From Eleginops maclovinus (lineage: Eukaryota; Chordata; Actinopteri; Perciformes; Eleginopidae), in contig NC_086352.1 in the NCBI RefSeq assembly GCF_036324505.1, positions 26,372,359 to 26,436,358 on the forward strand: a stretch of DNA of 64,000 bases, given 5' to 3'. This document shows positions 63,341 to 64,000 of the stretch, piece after piece. Position numbers and translations under genes: made by a program. Numbering within the stretch: position 1 is the first letter of the stretch; each line of letters begins with the position of its first letter. The notes under the pieces are model-generated. The model was not told where the DNA came from. It made no database searches and worked only from the letters and a program-made list of their open reading frames with translations.

Positions 63341-64000
63341 CGTGTGCAGATAATAATGGTAAGAGAAGCAGACTGTGCTGTCCCAGTGCCCTCGGACTAA
63401 CTGTCTACTAGATGACACTTGTGCTTGTCATTGCTTTGATTTCAGCAGCAATGTAGAAGACGTTCAAAGTGAATCTCATCATAGAAGGAAACAACTGTTC
63501 TGATTTCTTTGGGATTTGGCCATTGCCCCTTGTGGAATAATGAAAAACAATAGAGCCTAGCAGAGCTTTGTAGGCTGGATTTGGAATGGGCAGTTTCATC
63601 TTAGATGGAAATAAAGAGCAGAAAAAGACTGAGTCCTGAGCTATGCTCTGTGAGGCTGTACTGACAGAAGGCACAGCTGTGCTTTAAGCTAAATGCTCAC
63701 ATGAACATGCTAACATGCTGATATATAGCAAGCAGACAGTTTACCGTACAGTACTACATTTGCTTAATTTGTATTCAGCATGCTAATTTGTTAATTAGTC
63801 CTCCACTAAATGTGCAGCATAGGCAAATGGGAAGATCATTAATCATAAATAATTTGGGCATAGGGACAAATGTATTTGTATCTGACCTCCTTCTGGCGCT
63901 AACATTTCCTGCACACACTTTTTTCCAATTGTTAATATATTAAAAATCTTCTAAAAATGTGTCCTGCTGTGGTATTACAAGAAATCTCTGATGAGCAACA

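Overview
The window is vertebrate nuclear DNA, almost certainly from a ray-finned (teleost) fish. It is AT-rich, with short exons separated by long GT-AG introns, many microsatellites, and transposon families typical of fish: a Rex3-like RTE, CR1/L2/Rex1-group LINEs, two hAT-type elements and MITE-like elements. There is no sign of bacterial gene organisation.

Two protein-coding loci can be supported, both on the + strand. The first, at 34200-35975, is a complete four-exon gene for a 194-residue guanylate cyclase-activating protein of the GCAP2 subfamily. This is a myristoylated EF-hand Ca2+ sensor of photoreceptors; it is more likely guca1g (GCAP7) than guca1b. The second, starting 4.2 kb downstream, is the 5' part of the JNK-interacting scaffold gene mapk8ip1 (JIP1). 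It has exon 1 at 40199-40275, an alternative short exon at 46708-46764, and the shared exon 2 at 54255-54366. The rest of JIP1 (JNK-binding, SH3 and PTB regions) lies beyond the right edge. The two genes show no functional link; they are simply neighbours.

Layout: 1-34 kb is essentially gene-free, with old repeats, one Rex3-like fragment (about 7.7-8.5 kb), an L2-type fragment (about 32.7 kb) and one large nest of transposons at 24491-29586. The nest has four levels. An outer MITE-like element contains an element with AT-dinucleotide flanks. That second element contains a hAT element with a perfect 8-bp target duplication, which in turn contains a second hAT element, also with an 8-bp duplication. 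A separate minus-strand LINE, with its reverse transcriptase broken by a single frameshift, sits in the second element. From 36 to 64 kb the sequence is intergenic and JIP1 intronic, with a solo-LTR-like element (51226-51574), two notable long hairpins (35218-35288 and 50697-50843), LINE 3' fragments and a 160-bp CT microsatellite.

The most informative observation is the small mapk8ip1 exon. It matches the alternative N-terminus known from mammalian JIP1. It is also preceded by an acceptor-like AG and is 57 nt long in phase 2-2, so it could serve either as an alternative first exon or as an in-frame cassette. No clearly undescribed biological system was found.
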